From Amantichitinum ursilacus (GTDB taxonomy: Bacteria > Pseudomonadota > Gammaproteobacteria > Burkholderiales > Chitinibacteraceae), in assembly GCF_001294205.1 (NCBI RefSeq), contig NZ_LAQT01000005.1, positions 82,385 through 146,384 of the forward strand: a DNA stretch of 64,000 nucleotides, written 5' to 3'. Under the pieces are notes generated by a model that saw only the letters and a list, made by a program, of their open reading frames with translations, did no database searches and had not been told where the DNA came from. Shown here in pieces: positions 1-8,741 of the stretch; the stretch's first letter is position 1; each line of letters begins with the position of its first letter. Made by a program: the position numbers and the translations under genes.

Positions 1-888
1 ATTGGCCACCTTCACCGCGCCCAGCAGGCTATTGAGCGAGGCATCGGGCGCTTCCAGCAACACGATGCGTGCCAGCGGCGCAATCGCATGCGCCCATTGC
101 ACATCCAGCGCGATTTCCGTGGCCCAGCCCGAGTTATACGCTGGCGCCGTCGCCGTCATCGTGCCGCTGGCCGTGGTGTACACCACCGAGAACTCACACG
201 CACTAGCTGATGCCGTGGCCAACGGCAATGCCGTGGTCGCGGCAATGGCCTTGGTGGTGCATGTGGGTAACGCAAATTTCTGATTAAACGTCGCCAGCTC
301 CGCCGCCGCATTCGGATCATGCTGCGCATCGACGATATAAATGGTCTGGCCCGCGCCCAATGCCGCGGCTTGCGCGGTGCTCAGGCCCGACGTGGAAGTG
401 GACAGCGCGCTCATGCCATAGGCCGCGCGGATTTGCGCCGGATTGTAGGTCACGGCGGTACTGGTGGAGGCTGCTGGCGTCGCATCACCCGCTGCTTTTT
501 GCGTGGCGCGCATAAAGCGGCCCGCGCGCATTTGCTGCACGGTCAAGCGCGTGGTGTCTACATCGGATAGATCGGCCGCCACGGTTTGCTGATGCGGTGA
601 TGCCTGCTCGCCCGCCGCCGTATCGGCATCGGCCGGGCTATCCAGCAGCACCGGGGCCAGATGGAACAGGGGCTCGGCGGTTTGCGCCGTCAGCGTCTCG
701 GGCAGCGCCACATTTTCGAGCGCCAGCGTGGTGTTGCCGGTCGCCAGCGACGCACTGGCCTGGCCCGCGCTGCTGGCGGTATCGGTGCTGCCATCGCCGC
801 CACAGGCACTCAGCAACAACGCCATGCACACGCCCGGCATCAGCCGCGCCAACGGGGTGGGACGGAACTCGAAAGATGATTTTTGCAT
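1..888 (-). CDS. S53 family (sedolisin/kumamolisin-like) serine-carboxyl peptidase, lipoprotein, C-terminus beyond window
   Basis: Partial gene: the reading frame is open to the left window edge and 296 N-terminal residues are present. Residues 1-29 are a lipoprotein signal peptide with lipobox LSAC (Cys29), so the product is probably exported and lipidated. From about residue 148 (YNPAQIRAAYGM) the sequence follows the sedolisin catalytic domain. WATEIALDVQWAHAIAP carries the family's Glu and Asp (E258, D262, Glu-x3-Asp spacing); the catalytic Ser (GTS) lies outside the window. Sedolisins are acid-active extracellular endopeptidases. The segment between the lipobox and the catalytic domain (about 115 residues) is shorter than the usual propeptide. 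The ATG at 888 has a GGAG upstream. A c-di-GMP riboswitch precedes the gene. Confidence 0.85.
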   Translation of the reverse strand, partial: MQKSSFEFRPTPLARLMPGVCMALLLSACGGDGSTDTASSAGQASASLATGNTTLALENVALPETLTAQTAEPLFHLAPVLLDSPADADTAAGEQASPHQQTVAADLSDVDTTRLTVQQMRAGRFMRATQKAAGDATPAASTSTAVTYNPAQIRAAYGMSALSTSTSGLSTAQAAALGAGQTIYIVDAQHDPNAAAELATFNQKFALPTCTTKAIAATTALPLATASASACEFSVVYTTASGTMTATAPAYNSGWATEIALDVQWAHAIAPLARIVLLEAPDASLNSLLGAVKVAN

Positions 889-925
889 GGCCACATTGCT
901 CCAGTCGGGCCGGGAGCAATGGCGC

Positions 926-946
926 AAAAACAGTGGCGACAGCCAC
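926..946 (-). terminator. Intrinsic terminator in the leader of the S53 protease gene
   Basis: On the minus strand GTGGC-TGTC-GCCAC forms a hairpin (933-946) followed by TGTTTTTG. It lies between the riboswitch aptamer and the protease start, where an expression platform is expected. The 3' arm plus two bases (GCCACTG, 931-937) is perfectly complementary to CAGTGGC at the 3' end of the aptamer (976-982). This gives a possible 7-bp antiterminator that would compete with the terminator stem. Whether the ligand turns expression on or off cannot be decided by eye. Confidence 0.6.
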
Positions 947-980
947 GCCGGCCCTTGCTGGATGGCCCGCGCCCTGCCAC

Positions 981-1060
981 TGGCGACCCCGCTACCGTAG
1001 CGTTTGCACGCGACAGGCCGGAGGCTTTGCGTCGCTGCCTTTCGGCAGGTTTGCCCTCGA
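981..1060 (-). promoter_or_regulatory. Cyclic-di-GMP class I riboswitch (GEMM-I) aptamer
   Basis: Read on the minus strand, the conserved blocks appear in order: GGGCAAACC, a short stem closed by a GAAA tetraloop (CTGCC-GAAA-GGCAG), GACGCAAAGCCTCCGGCC, a variable stem, and GGTAGCGGGGTCGCC. This is close to the Vibrio cholerae Vc2 aptamer, including the GAAA tetraloop and the distal receptor region. It lies about 90 bases upstream of the S53 protease start and is followed by an intrinsic terminator. Control of a secreted protease by c-di-GMP is the inferred role. Confidence 0.88.
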
Positions 1061-1226
1061 ATACCCTGAATACCGCTTATTGAAAGGTGTGAGATCAGGG
1101 CCGTACACCGGCCAGATCCGCATGGAAGCTAATGTAGCCAGGGCTTGCGCAGGCGAAACCCAGGACCTCTCCGCAGAAGGGCCGCCATCGGTCGGGACGC
1201 AACGCGATCTGCGCCCGCGCTGGCGC

Positions 1227-1481
1227 TCAAAAGACCAGGCGCAACACCCAGCCCAGCACGCGTAACACCAGCACCACTGCAGCAGTCCCCAGCAGCAGCA
1301 GCCCTGCGCCGTAGACCCAGCTTGCGCCGATCCCCACCGTCTGGCGCACGCGCTCGCCCGCATCGGAATGCACGATCTGCTCGCCCATGCGCGTCAGCAG
1401 ATTGTCGCGACCTTTAACGTGGATTTCGGCGGCCAGCGGAATCGCAAACCCCACCAGCATAAACAGCAGGATGAACCACAT
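1227..1481 (-). CDS. Small membrane protein of unknown function
   Basis: An 84-residue protein starting MWFILLFMLVGF. It has one hydrophobic segment at residues 2-20 and a second at about 55-80 (VYGAGLLLLGTAAVVLVLRVL). Between them is a polar, probably soluble stretch (EIHVKGRDNLLTRMGEQIVHSDAGERVRQT). The start is the ATG 5 bases after the upstream gene's stop, so the two are very likely co-transcribed and perhaps translationally coupled. I do not recognise the family. The next gene downstream (S53 protease) has its own riboswitch leader, so this pair is probably a separate unit. Confidence 0.6.
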   Translation of the reverse strand: MWFILLFMLVGFAIPLAAEIHVKGRDNLLTRMGEQIVHSDAGERVRQTVGIGASWVYGAGLLLLGTAAVVLVLRVLGWVLRLVF

Positions 1482-1486
1482 CTGCG

Positions 1487-2035
1487 CTACCCCTTCGCAA
1501 TCATCGCCAACGCATAAGCGCCCAACAGCCCCAGCCCGAACGCCATGCCAAACGCCGTCCACAGCGGGTTGGGCTTGCCTTTTTCGGTATCGGCCACGCC
1601 CAACGCGCAAAACAAAGTGACCGCCAGGCTAACCACCATCAAGAAAAACAACAGGGCCGTGTGCTGCCACTTGGCCGACACGCCCAGCGCCGACATGAAT
1701 TTTAAAAACGAGATCGCATCGAGGCCGGCATACAGATCTTCCTCTGACACCAGTTGCAGCGCCGCACACGTCAGCACGCCCCCAAACGACAGGATGGCCA
1801 TGTCATAACCGGCCTTGTCATAGCGGAAATCACCGCCCATCAACATCGCCAATAGCGATTTGATGACAATGCCGGAAAACGCCAACGCCAGGACCACCCA
1901 CGCATGCGGCCGCAACGGCGGCATCAGCGCTTGCCAAGCCAGTAAATACGGGCCGCCCAGCATGACCAGACCCGCCAGCAGCAACATCAGCAGCAGATGG
2001 TTTTTGCTGCGCTTGACGGCTTCGGGGGCGCTCAT
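1487..2035 (-). CDS. Four-helix membrane protein of unknown function
   Basis: A 182-residue integral membrane protein with four hydrophobic segments: about residues 14-35, 45-65, 75-95 and, after a polar loop, 123-180, where two helices can be drawn. The ATG at 2035 (MSAPEAVKRSK) is chosen over a GTG four codons upstream because GGAG lies 6 bases before it. It is followed after 5 bases by the 84-residue membrane protein, making a two-gene unit. No catalytic motif was recognised. Confidence 0.6.
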   Translation of the reverse strand: MSAPEAVKRSKNHLLLMLLLAGLVMLGGPYLLAWQALMPPLRPHAWVVLALAFSGIVIKSLLAMLMGGDFRYDKAGYDMAILSFGGVLTCAALQLVSEEDLYAGLDAISFLKFMSALGVSAKWQHTALLFFLMVVSLAVTLFCALGVADTEKGKPNPLWTAFGMAFGLGLLGAYALAMIAKG

Positions 2036-2263
2036 CGGTGGCTCCACGCAGTCCGGATCGCTGGCGGTAAGGATGCTTTAGGCGAATGGACAAGCAGGAA
2101 GGGAAAGCGCGTGGCAACTCGCATGCGATAACTCCGGAAGATGGAGGACGCGAGCGGGGAATGGTTGGTTTTGTGGTTGGGTTAATTAAAGGTGGCGATG
2201 AGGCGGCAGGGCAAGGTGGGGTTACGGGCGGTGGGCCCAGCGCTGCGACACTGCGCCGAGTTC

Positions 2264-2287
2264 AAGCCAGCCTTATCGGGCCGGCTT
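2264..2287 (-). terminator. Possible terminator hairpin after the GH1 gene
   Basis: AAGCCAGCC-TTATCG-GGCCGGCTT is a 9-bp stem with one mismatch, placed 25 bases downstream of the GH1 stop on the minus strand. No U-tract follows, so a Rho-independent terminator is only weakly supported. Nothing else was recognised in the 276 bases between the membrane-protein pair and this gene. Confidence 0.35.
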
Positions 2288-2311
2288 ATTCCTCGGCGCG
2301 GTGTTCCGCAT

Positions 2312-3808
<1,497 letters not shown>

Positions 3809-3858
3809 TTATTCCGACCAATGATATATTTTCGGTTTATTGATTCCTGGCAGGCATC

Positions 3859-4731
3859 ATGGAATTGCGTGATTTGCGCGCATTCGCCGTCTTGGGCGAA
3901 TTGCTGCATTTCGGCCGCGCGGCCGAGCGATTGCATGTCACGCAATCGGCGCTGAGCAAACAAATCCAGCGGCTGGAATACGACGTGGGCGGCGCGCTGT
4001 TTATGCGCAGCGCGCGCGAAACGCGCTTGACCGAACTGGGCGCGGCCTTACGGCCCGATGCCGTACAAGCGCTGGCGCAAATCGACCAGCTCAAACGCAA
4101 AGCACAGGCGGTATTGGCGGGCGAAGCGGGCACCTTGCGCATCGGCTTTGGCATCGGCGCAAAAACGCTGGTGCCCGCCGCAATTTCGCAATTCCGTAAA
4201 CACCGCCCCGATGTGCATATTGAATTGTTCGATTTATCCAGCCACCACATCGTGCGCGCATTAACGGAAGGCAAACTGGATGTCGGTTTCTGCCGCCTGC
4301 CCGCGCCCGCAGGCTGGCCGCATTTACCGGTGGTGCAGGCGCGCTTTGTGGCGGTGCTGCCGGATAGCTACCGCGATATCGCGCACCTCCGGCAGTTGTC
4401 GGCGCAGCGCCTGGTGCTGATCGAACATACGTTGGCCCCAGCGTTTCACGCGCATCTGATGACCTTTCTGGCGGGCCAGGGCGTGCGCATCAGCGATATC
4501 CAGCCGGTGCGCGATTTTGTTTCCGGCGTGACGCTGGCCGCGGCGGGCGTGGGCTGGACGGTGGTGCCGTCTTCCACGGTGGTCGATGTGCTCGGAGTAC
4601 GCGTATTGCAACTGGAAGACCCGGCGGCCAGTTGGGCTATTGGATTGATGCGGCCGGCGAGCGTGGCCGGGCCGTTGGTGGCGGCGTTTTGGGATGTGGT
4701 GCAAAAAACGCTACTCCGTGAGGTTGATTAA
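3859..4731 (+). CDS. LysR-family transcriptional regulator
   Basis: A 290-residue protein of standard LysR layout. The N-terminal winged helix-turn-helix is at residues 1-60 (LHFGRAAERLHVTQSALSKQIQRLE). The periplasmic-binding-like effector domain follows from about residue 90 (GTLRIGFGIGAKTLVP). It is divergent from the GH1 gene, with 113 bases between starts, so it probably controls that gene and itself. The shared intergenic region is AT-rich around 3811-3842 and contains CCGA and TCGG half-sites, but no clear T-N11-A box could be fixed. The effector is not deducible. Confidence 0.88.
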   Translation: MELRDLRAFAVLGELLHFGRAAERLHVTQSALSKQIQRLEYDVGGALFMRSARETRLTELGAALRPDAVQALAQIDQLKRKAQAVLAGEAGTLRIGFGIGAKTLVPAAISQFRKHRPDVHIELFDLSSHHIVRALTEGKLDVGFCRLPAPAGWPHLPVVQARFVAVLPDSYRDIAHLRQLSAQRLVLIEHTLAPAFHAHLMTFLAGQGVRISDIQPVRDFVSGVTLAAAGVGWTVVPSSTVVDVLGVRVLQLEDPAASWAIGLMRPASVAGPLVAAFWDVVQKTLLREVD

Positions 4732-4840
4732 TCCTGGTATGGTCGACTTTAATATCCGACACGGCCCTATTCGGAATAAAATCCTTTTATAGAAGGATTT
4801 TTGAAGCAAAATGTCTGTTGAGACCCATTAATCCTGCTAT
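4727..4840 (+). repeat. Pair of 14-bp direct repeats flanking the hipBA control region
   Basis: ATTAATCCTGGTAT (4727-4740) and ATTAATCCTGCTAT (4827-4840) differ at one base and start exactly 100 bases apart. The first straddles the end of the LysR gene; the second overlaps the putative hipBA -10 element. The spacing suggests two regulator-binding sites, possibly for the HipB-like antitoxin. This is inference. Confidence 0.4.
4778..4801. promoter_or_regulatory. Palindrome upstream of hipBA (operator or terminator)
   Basis: AAAATCCTT-TTATAG-AAGGATTTT is a perfect 9-bp inverted repeat with a 6-base centre. Its ATCC-N10-GGAT core resembles the TATCC-N8-GGATA operator known for E. coli HipB, with a wider spacer. 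It is GC-poor for a terminator but could also end the LysR transcript. It lies 72 bases before the hipB start. Confidence 0.5.
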
Positions 4841-4843
4841 AAC
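4818..4843 (+). promoter_or_regulatory. Candidate hipBA promoter
   Basis: TGCTATAAC (4835-4843) is an extended -10 element (TGn followed by TATAAC). The only -35-like hexamer, TTGAGA at 4818-4823, is 14 bases upstream of it, which is short, so the extended -10 would carry recognition. The hipB start is 30 bases downstream of the -10. Confidence 0.4.
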
Positions 4844-4873
4844 AGTTTTAATTACGGTCCAAGGATATTCGAC

Positions 4874-5185
4874 ATGCGCAAGGTCAAAGCCCTGCCCTTT
4901 CCAACCAAGCCGGATATCGATTCGGCAGACGATATTGGCCGCTTCATTCGCGCCGCGCGTACTGCATCTGGAATCACGCTTGAAATGGCAGCTCTCCATC
5001 TGGGTGTCAGCAAACAAACCCTGAGCGATATAGAGCTGGGCAAAGCGACGGTCGGCATCGGGCTGGTCTTGCACGCGGCGCGCGAATTCGGGCTGAGCTT
5101 GATGTGCGTCAGCAGCAAGCAACGCGCTTTACTAAAGCATCAGTTGCTCTCCACGGTCGCCACGGATAAATCTGATGAAGCTTGA
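4874..5185 (+). CDS. hipB: HipB-like antitoxin, Xre-family DNA-binding protein
   Basis: A 103-residue protein with a Cro/Xre helix-turn-helix at about residues 22-75 (IGRFIRAARTASGITLEMAALHLGVSKQTLSDIELGK). In HipBA modules this protein neutralises the HipA kinase and represses the operon through palindromic operators, several of which can be proposed upstream. The AAGGA 9 bases before the ATG is a good ribosome site. The gene overlaps the toxin gene by 11 bases, the classic antitoxin-toxin coupling. Confidence 0.85.
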   Translation: MRKVKALPFPTKPDIDSADDIGRFIRAARTASGITLEMAALHLGVSKQTLSDIELGKATVGIGLVLHAAREFGLSLMCVSSKQRALLKHQLLSTVATDKSDEA

Positions 5186-6506
5186 TGCACATATCAATGA
5201 CCAGCCCATCGGCGCGCTGCACTTCGACGAAGAAAGCCGTCGATTTGCGTTTGAATATGCTGCCACCTGGTTAGCGCGGGTGGACCATTTTCCGCTGAGC
5301 CCCGTCCTTGCTTCAGAACAACTTGCCGCGCTTTCAGAAGAGCGCGCCAGCGCGGCGGTACGGCAGTTCTTTCAGAATCTGCTACCCGAAGGACAGGCGT
5401 TGGAGGATGTCGCCAACGCAAATCGGGTGAGCAAAACCAATCTGTTCGCCATTCTGCGTGTCATCGGTCGCGAAACGGCCGGCGCGTTGGCCATGACTGC
5501 CGATGATGATGGCGTCGTCGCAGCCACGATGCCGGGCCGACTGGTGACCGAAGCCGAGTTGTCTTCACGCATCCGTGCCAGGGCGCAATTGCCTCTGTCA
5601 GTTTGGGACGGCCGGATGCGACTATCCATTGCCGGCGTCCAGGACAAGGTTGCTTTATATGTGCGCGACGATGCCTGGTTTTTGTCCAACGCCGCGCGGC
5701 AGGCATCCACGCACATTTTTAAACCCGATCCACAGCAGCCTGCTCTAGCACACCTGACTACCAATGAATTTTTTTGCATGAAACTGGCCCAGGCGGCCGG
5801 TTTAACGGTGGCCGAATGTGATTTGATCCATGTGCCAGAGCCGGTTCTGGTCATTAAACGCTTCGACCGCCAATTGCAAACGGATGGCGAGGTTACGCGG
5901 CTTTACGTCATCGATGGCTGCCAGTTACTGGGGCTGCCCGCGGATTACAAATACGAGCACAACATGGGCAGCGGTCAGGACGTTCAACACATTCGCGATG
6001 GCGCCTCGTTGCCATGGCTATTTCGGTCAGCGGGCGACCATTTCAGCCGTCCGATCGAGCGCATGACCTTTTTGCTGCCGTGGTTGCTGATACAGGTTTT
6101 GCTGGGCAATAACGATGCGCATGCAAAAAACCTATCGTTTTTTGTGGATTCAAGCGGTCTATGGCCCACGCCGTCTTACGATCTGGTCTGCACTGAGATA
6201 CACCAAGGGCTGGACCAGGAAATGGCAATGGCTGTCGGCGACGCCTTTGTGTATGAAGCATTGACTCCGTATGAGTGGGCGCACTTTGCGCATCTGTGCC
6301 AGATTCCGCGAGCCTTGCTGGTTCAACAAATGCGGCATTGGGCGAAAGCCGTTCGAGCGGTGCTTGAATCCACGCGGCTTCTGGTTACCGCAAAGGGAGG
6401 GGACGAAGACTGCATCGAACGGATCACCGCCTTCGTTGCCGCGCGCTGCGATCGCATGCAGCAAGACGCAGACGCCGTCAAACAACTCTCGCGTGACTTG
6501 TTTTAA
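5175..6506 (+). CDS. hipA: HipA-family serine/threonine kinase toxin
   Basis: A 443-residue HipA-like kinase. Family features in order: N-terminal subdomain, SIAGVQDKVAL (151-161, the flexible loop region), HIFKP (K183, ATP contact), IKRFDR (228-232), GNNDAHAKN (311-319, catalytic Asp314) and YDLV (Asp336, metal). E. coli HipA phosphorylates glutamyl-tRNA synthetase and causes growth arrest; the target here is not established. All catalytic residues look intact. The start has no strong ribosome site of its own, so translation probably depends on hipB. Its stop overlaps the stop of the next, convergent LysR gene by 4 bases. Confidence 0.9.
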   Translation: MKLDAHINDQPIGALHFDEESRRFAFEYAATWLARVDHFPLSPVLASEQLAALSEERASAAVRQFFQNLLPEGQALEDVANANRVSKTNLFAILRVIGRETAGALAMTADDDGVVAATMPGRLVTEAELSSRIRARAQLPLSVWDGRMRLSIAGVQDKVALYVRDDAWFLSNAARQASTHIFKPDPQQPALAHLTTNEFFCMKLAQAAGLTVAECDLIHVPEPVLVIKRFDRQLQTDGEVTRLYVIDGCQLLGLPADYKYEHNMGSGQDVQHIRDGASLPWLFRSAGDHFSRPIERMTFLLPWLLIQVLLGNNDAHAKNLSFFVDSSGLWPTPSYDLVCTEIHQGLDQEMAMAVGDAFVYEALTPYEWAHFAHLCQIPRALLVQQMRHWAKAVRAVLESTRLLVTAKGGDEDCIERITAFVAARCDRMQQDADAVKQLSRDLF

Positions 6507-7405
6507 CCGCCAAAGCACGCCGCGTAAACCCCCGCCACCCAATCAATAAACACCCGCACGCGCGGTGAGAGTTGTCTGCGGTATGGGTATAGCGCCGATA
6601 CCGGCAGATCGGGGCTGATCCAGTCGGGCAGCACTTCCACCAGTCGCCCTGCCGCCAGGTCTTCGGCCACATGAAAGCGCGGCAGTTGCACCAGGCCGCA
6701 TCCCAGTAAGGCGCCGTGCGCGTAATTCTCCGCATCGTTAATCGATAACCAGCCGCCGACATCAAACGTGCGCAGTTGCCCGTCGATGATCAGTTCCAGC
6801 GGATAGTCGCGCCCGCCGTTGCTGGCAAAAAAGCGTACGGCCTGATGCGTGCCTAGCTCGTCCGGATGGCGGGGGGTGCCGTGCCGCGCCAGATAGTCGG
6901 GGCTGGCGACAATCACCTGCGGCATCGCGGCCAGTTTGCGCGCCACCAGTGTGGAATCGCCGGGACGGCCGCCGCGGATGACGCAATCCACGCCTTCGCG
7001 CACCAGGTCGACCAGGCGATCGCCGCTGCTGATCACCAGATCGATATCGGGATAGCGCTCGTGAAATTGCTGGATGCGTGGCAGCACGATGCGTTTGGCG
7101 TGCGTGCCGCTCATATCCACGCGCAGCACGCCGCGCGGGTTGGCAGCCACGTGGCGCAGCGCGGCTTCGGCGTCGTCCAGATCACTCAACACGTGCAGGC
7201 AGCGTTCATAAAACGCCTGGCCATCCAGTGTGGGGCGCACGTGGCGCGTGGTGCGTTCCAGCAGCCGCGTGCCCAGGCGCGCTTCCAGTTCTTTGATGGC
7301 GTGGGTGGCAGTGGCGCGCGGCATGTTCAGCAGGTCGGCCGCGCGGCTAAAGCTGCTGAGTTCTACGATGCGAGTAAACAACTGCAAGGTATCGAAGCGG
7401 TCCAT
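6503..7405 (-). CDS. LysR-family transcriptional regulator
   Basis: A 300-residue LysR protein: helix-turn-helix at residues 1-60 (FSRAADLLNMPRATATHAIKELEARLG) and an effector domain from about residue 90 (GVLRVDMSGTHAKRIVLP). It is of the subgroup often found next to short-chain dehydrogenases, and here it is divergent from an SDR gene with 151 bases between starts. It is the probable regulator of the SDR-tautomerase pair. The inducer is unknown. Confidence 0.88.
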   Translation of the reverse strand: MDRFDTLQLFTRIVELSSFSRAADLLNMPRATATHAIKELEARLGTRLLERTTRHVRPTLDGQAFYERCLHVLSDLDDAEAALRHVAANPRGVLRVDMSGTHAKRIVLPRIQQFHERYPDIDLVISSGDRLVDLVREGVDCVIRGGRPGDSTLVARKLAAMPQVIVASPDYLARHGTPRHPDELGTHQAVRFFASNGGRDYPLELIIDGQLRTFDVGGWLSINDAENYAHGALLGCGLVQLPRFHVAEDLAAGRLVEVLPDWISPDLPVSALYPYRRQLSPRVRVFIDWVAGVYAACFGG

Positions 7406-7556
7406 GGGCGATCAATCCGTGCGGATAAGGTCGCGCCATCGTAGCCGATTGTTGTCCCAGGTTGAATTGTGTTGCCGCTATCCACGCATTTATCCGGCCA
7501 TGCATAACGACCACAATGCACTCCAACGCATCCACCCCATCCCACTGGAGAACTCA

Positions 7557-8297
7557 ATGACTACATCCAACCAACGCGTCGCGCTCGTTACCGGCGCCTC
7601 ACGCGGCATCGGCCGCGCAGTGGCAGAACGTCTGGCCACAGATGGTTTCGCTGTCGCGGTTAATTACGCTGGCAATACCGCTGAGGCGCAAAAAACCGTC
7701 GAGCAGATCAAGGCTGCAGGCGGCCAGGCCGTCGCCATCCAGGGCGACGTGGGCAATCCGCAAGACGTAGCGCGCTTGTTTGATACCACGCAACAGACGT
7801 TCGGCCGCATCGATGTGGTGGTCAACGCCGCTGGCAGCATGCCGATGGCCCCGATCGACGAAGCCAATCTGGATGCATTTGATAGCGTCATCGCCACCAA
7901 TCTGCGCGGCACGTTTCTGGTGTTGGCGCAGGCGGCCAAACGGCTGGGCGATGGCGGTCGCATCATCGCGTTTTCGACCAGCGTGCTGGCCAAATCCTTT
8001 CCCGGCTATGGCCCGTATATCGCCAGCAAAGCCGGGGTTGAAGGCCTGGTGCATGTGCTGGCCAACGAAATGCGCGGGCGCAATATCACCGTCAACGCGG
8101 TCGCGCCGGGGCCGGTGGCCACCGAGATGTTCTTCAAGGGCAAAAGCGAAGAACTGATCAACAACATCGCAAAAATGAACCCGATGGAGCGTATCGGCCA
8201 ACCCGCAGAAATTGCCTCGGTAGTGTCGTTTCTGGCCGGCCCGGATGGCGCGTGGGTCAATTCGCAAGTATTGCGCGCTAATGGCGGCTTTGCCTGA
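7557..8297 (+). CDS. Short-chain dehydrogenase/reductase (SDR)
   Basis: A 246-residue classical SDR. It has the cofactor motif TGASRGIG (12-19), NAAG (90-93), the active-site Ser region FSTS (139-142) and Y154-x3-K158 (YIASK). A basic residue after TGAS suggests NADP(H), by analogy. The frame is open upstream to 7230, but the ATG at 7557 is chosen because MTTSNQRVALVTGAS is a normal SDR N-terminus and a GGAG lies 7 bases before it. The LysR gene is divergent and the tautomerase gene follows after 54 bases. The substrate cannot be read from the sequence. Confidence 0.88.
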   Translation: MTTSNQRVALVTGASRGIGRAVAERLATDGFAVAVNYAGNTAEAQKTVEQIKAAGGQAVAIQGDVGNPQDVARLFDTTQQTFGRIDVVVNAAGSMPMAPIDEANLDAFDSVIATNLRGTFLVLAQAAKRLGDGGRIIAFSTSVLAKSFPGYGPYIASKAGVEGLVHVLANEMRGRNITVNAVAPGPVATEMFFKGKSEELINNIAKMNPMERIGQPAEIASVVSFLAGPDGAWVNSQVLRANGGFA

Positions 8298-8351
8298 GCG
8301 GCCGCCGCGTCATTCCCGCAACCACAACACGATTAATCAAGGAGCATCACC

Positions 8352-8564
8352 ATGCCGTTTGCTAATTACAAGTTTCCTGAAGGCACGCTGGACCACGCCC
8401 GCAAAGAAGAAATCATCCATCGCACCACCGCAATGTTCGTCGAGATGTTTGGCGAAGGCGTGCGGCCGTTTTCGATGGTGTTGGTGGAAGAAGTGGCCGA
8501 TGGCGGTTGGGGCCGCGCCGACGAGACGTTGACGCGTGCAAAGATGGGACTGCCGCCGCGCTAA
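8352..8564 (+). CDS. Tautomerase family protein (4-oxalocrotonate tautomerase-like)
   Basis: A 70-residue protein beginning Met-Pro; removal of Met exposes the catalytic Pro1 of the tautomerase superfamily. The rest (FPEGTLDHARKEEIIHRTTAMFVEMFGEGVRPFSMVLVEEV) fits the beta-alpha-beta fold and length of 4-oxalocrotonate tautomerase-like proteins. AAGGAG lies 8 bases before the start. It is probably co-transcribed with the SDR gene upstream and followed by a strong terminator. Confidence 0.8.
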   Translation: MPFANYKFPEGTLDHARKEEIIHRTTAMFVEMFGEGVRPFSMVLVEEVADGGWGRADETLTRAKMGLPPR

Positions 8565-8587
8565 TCCAGCGAACACAGCAAGCCATC

Positions 8588-8612
8588 GGGCCCTGCATAG
8601 CGGGCCCTTTTT
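8588..8612 (+). terminator. Rho-independent terminator after the SDR-tautomerase unit
   Basis: GGGCCC-TGCATAGC-GGGCCC hairpin followed directly by TTTTT, 24 bases after the tautomerase stop. It separates this unit from the following yfa-type operon. Confidence 0.8.
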
Positions 8613-8741
8613 GCGTTTTTACAGCGCACGTGTAGTTTTTTCCACAACGCCGCGCCGCGTACGCCACTGACTGCAAGCGCAAGAGTAGACTGCCTGCCAG
8701 TTCAAGATGAGCTGACACAGATTACTCCCAAGAGTCGCGAA

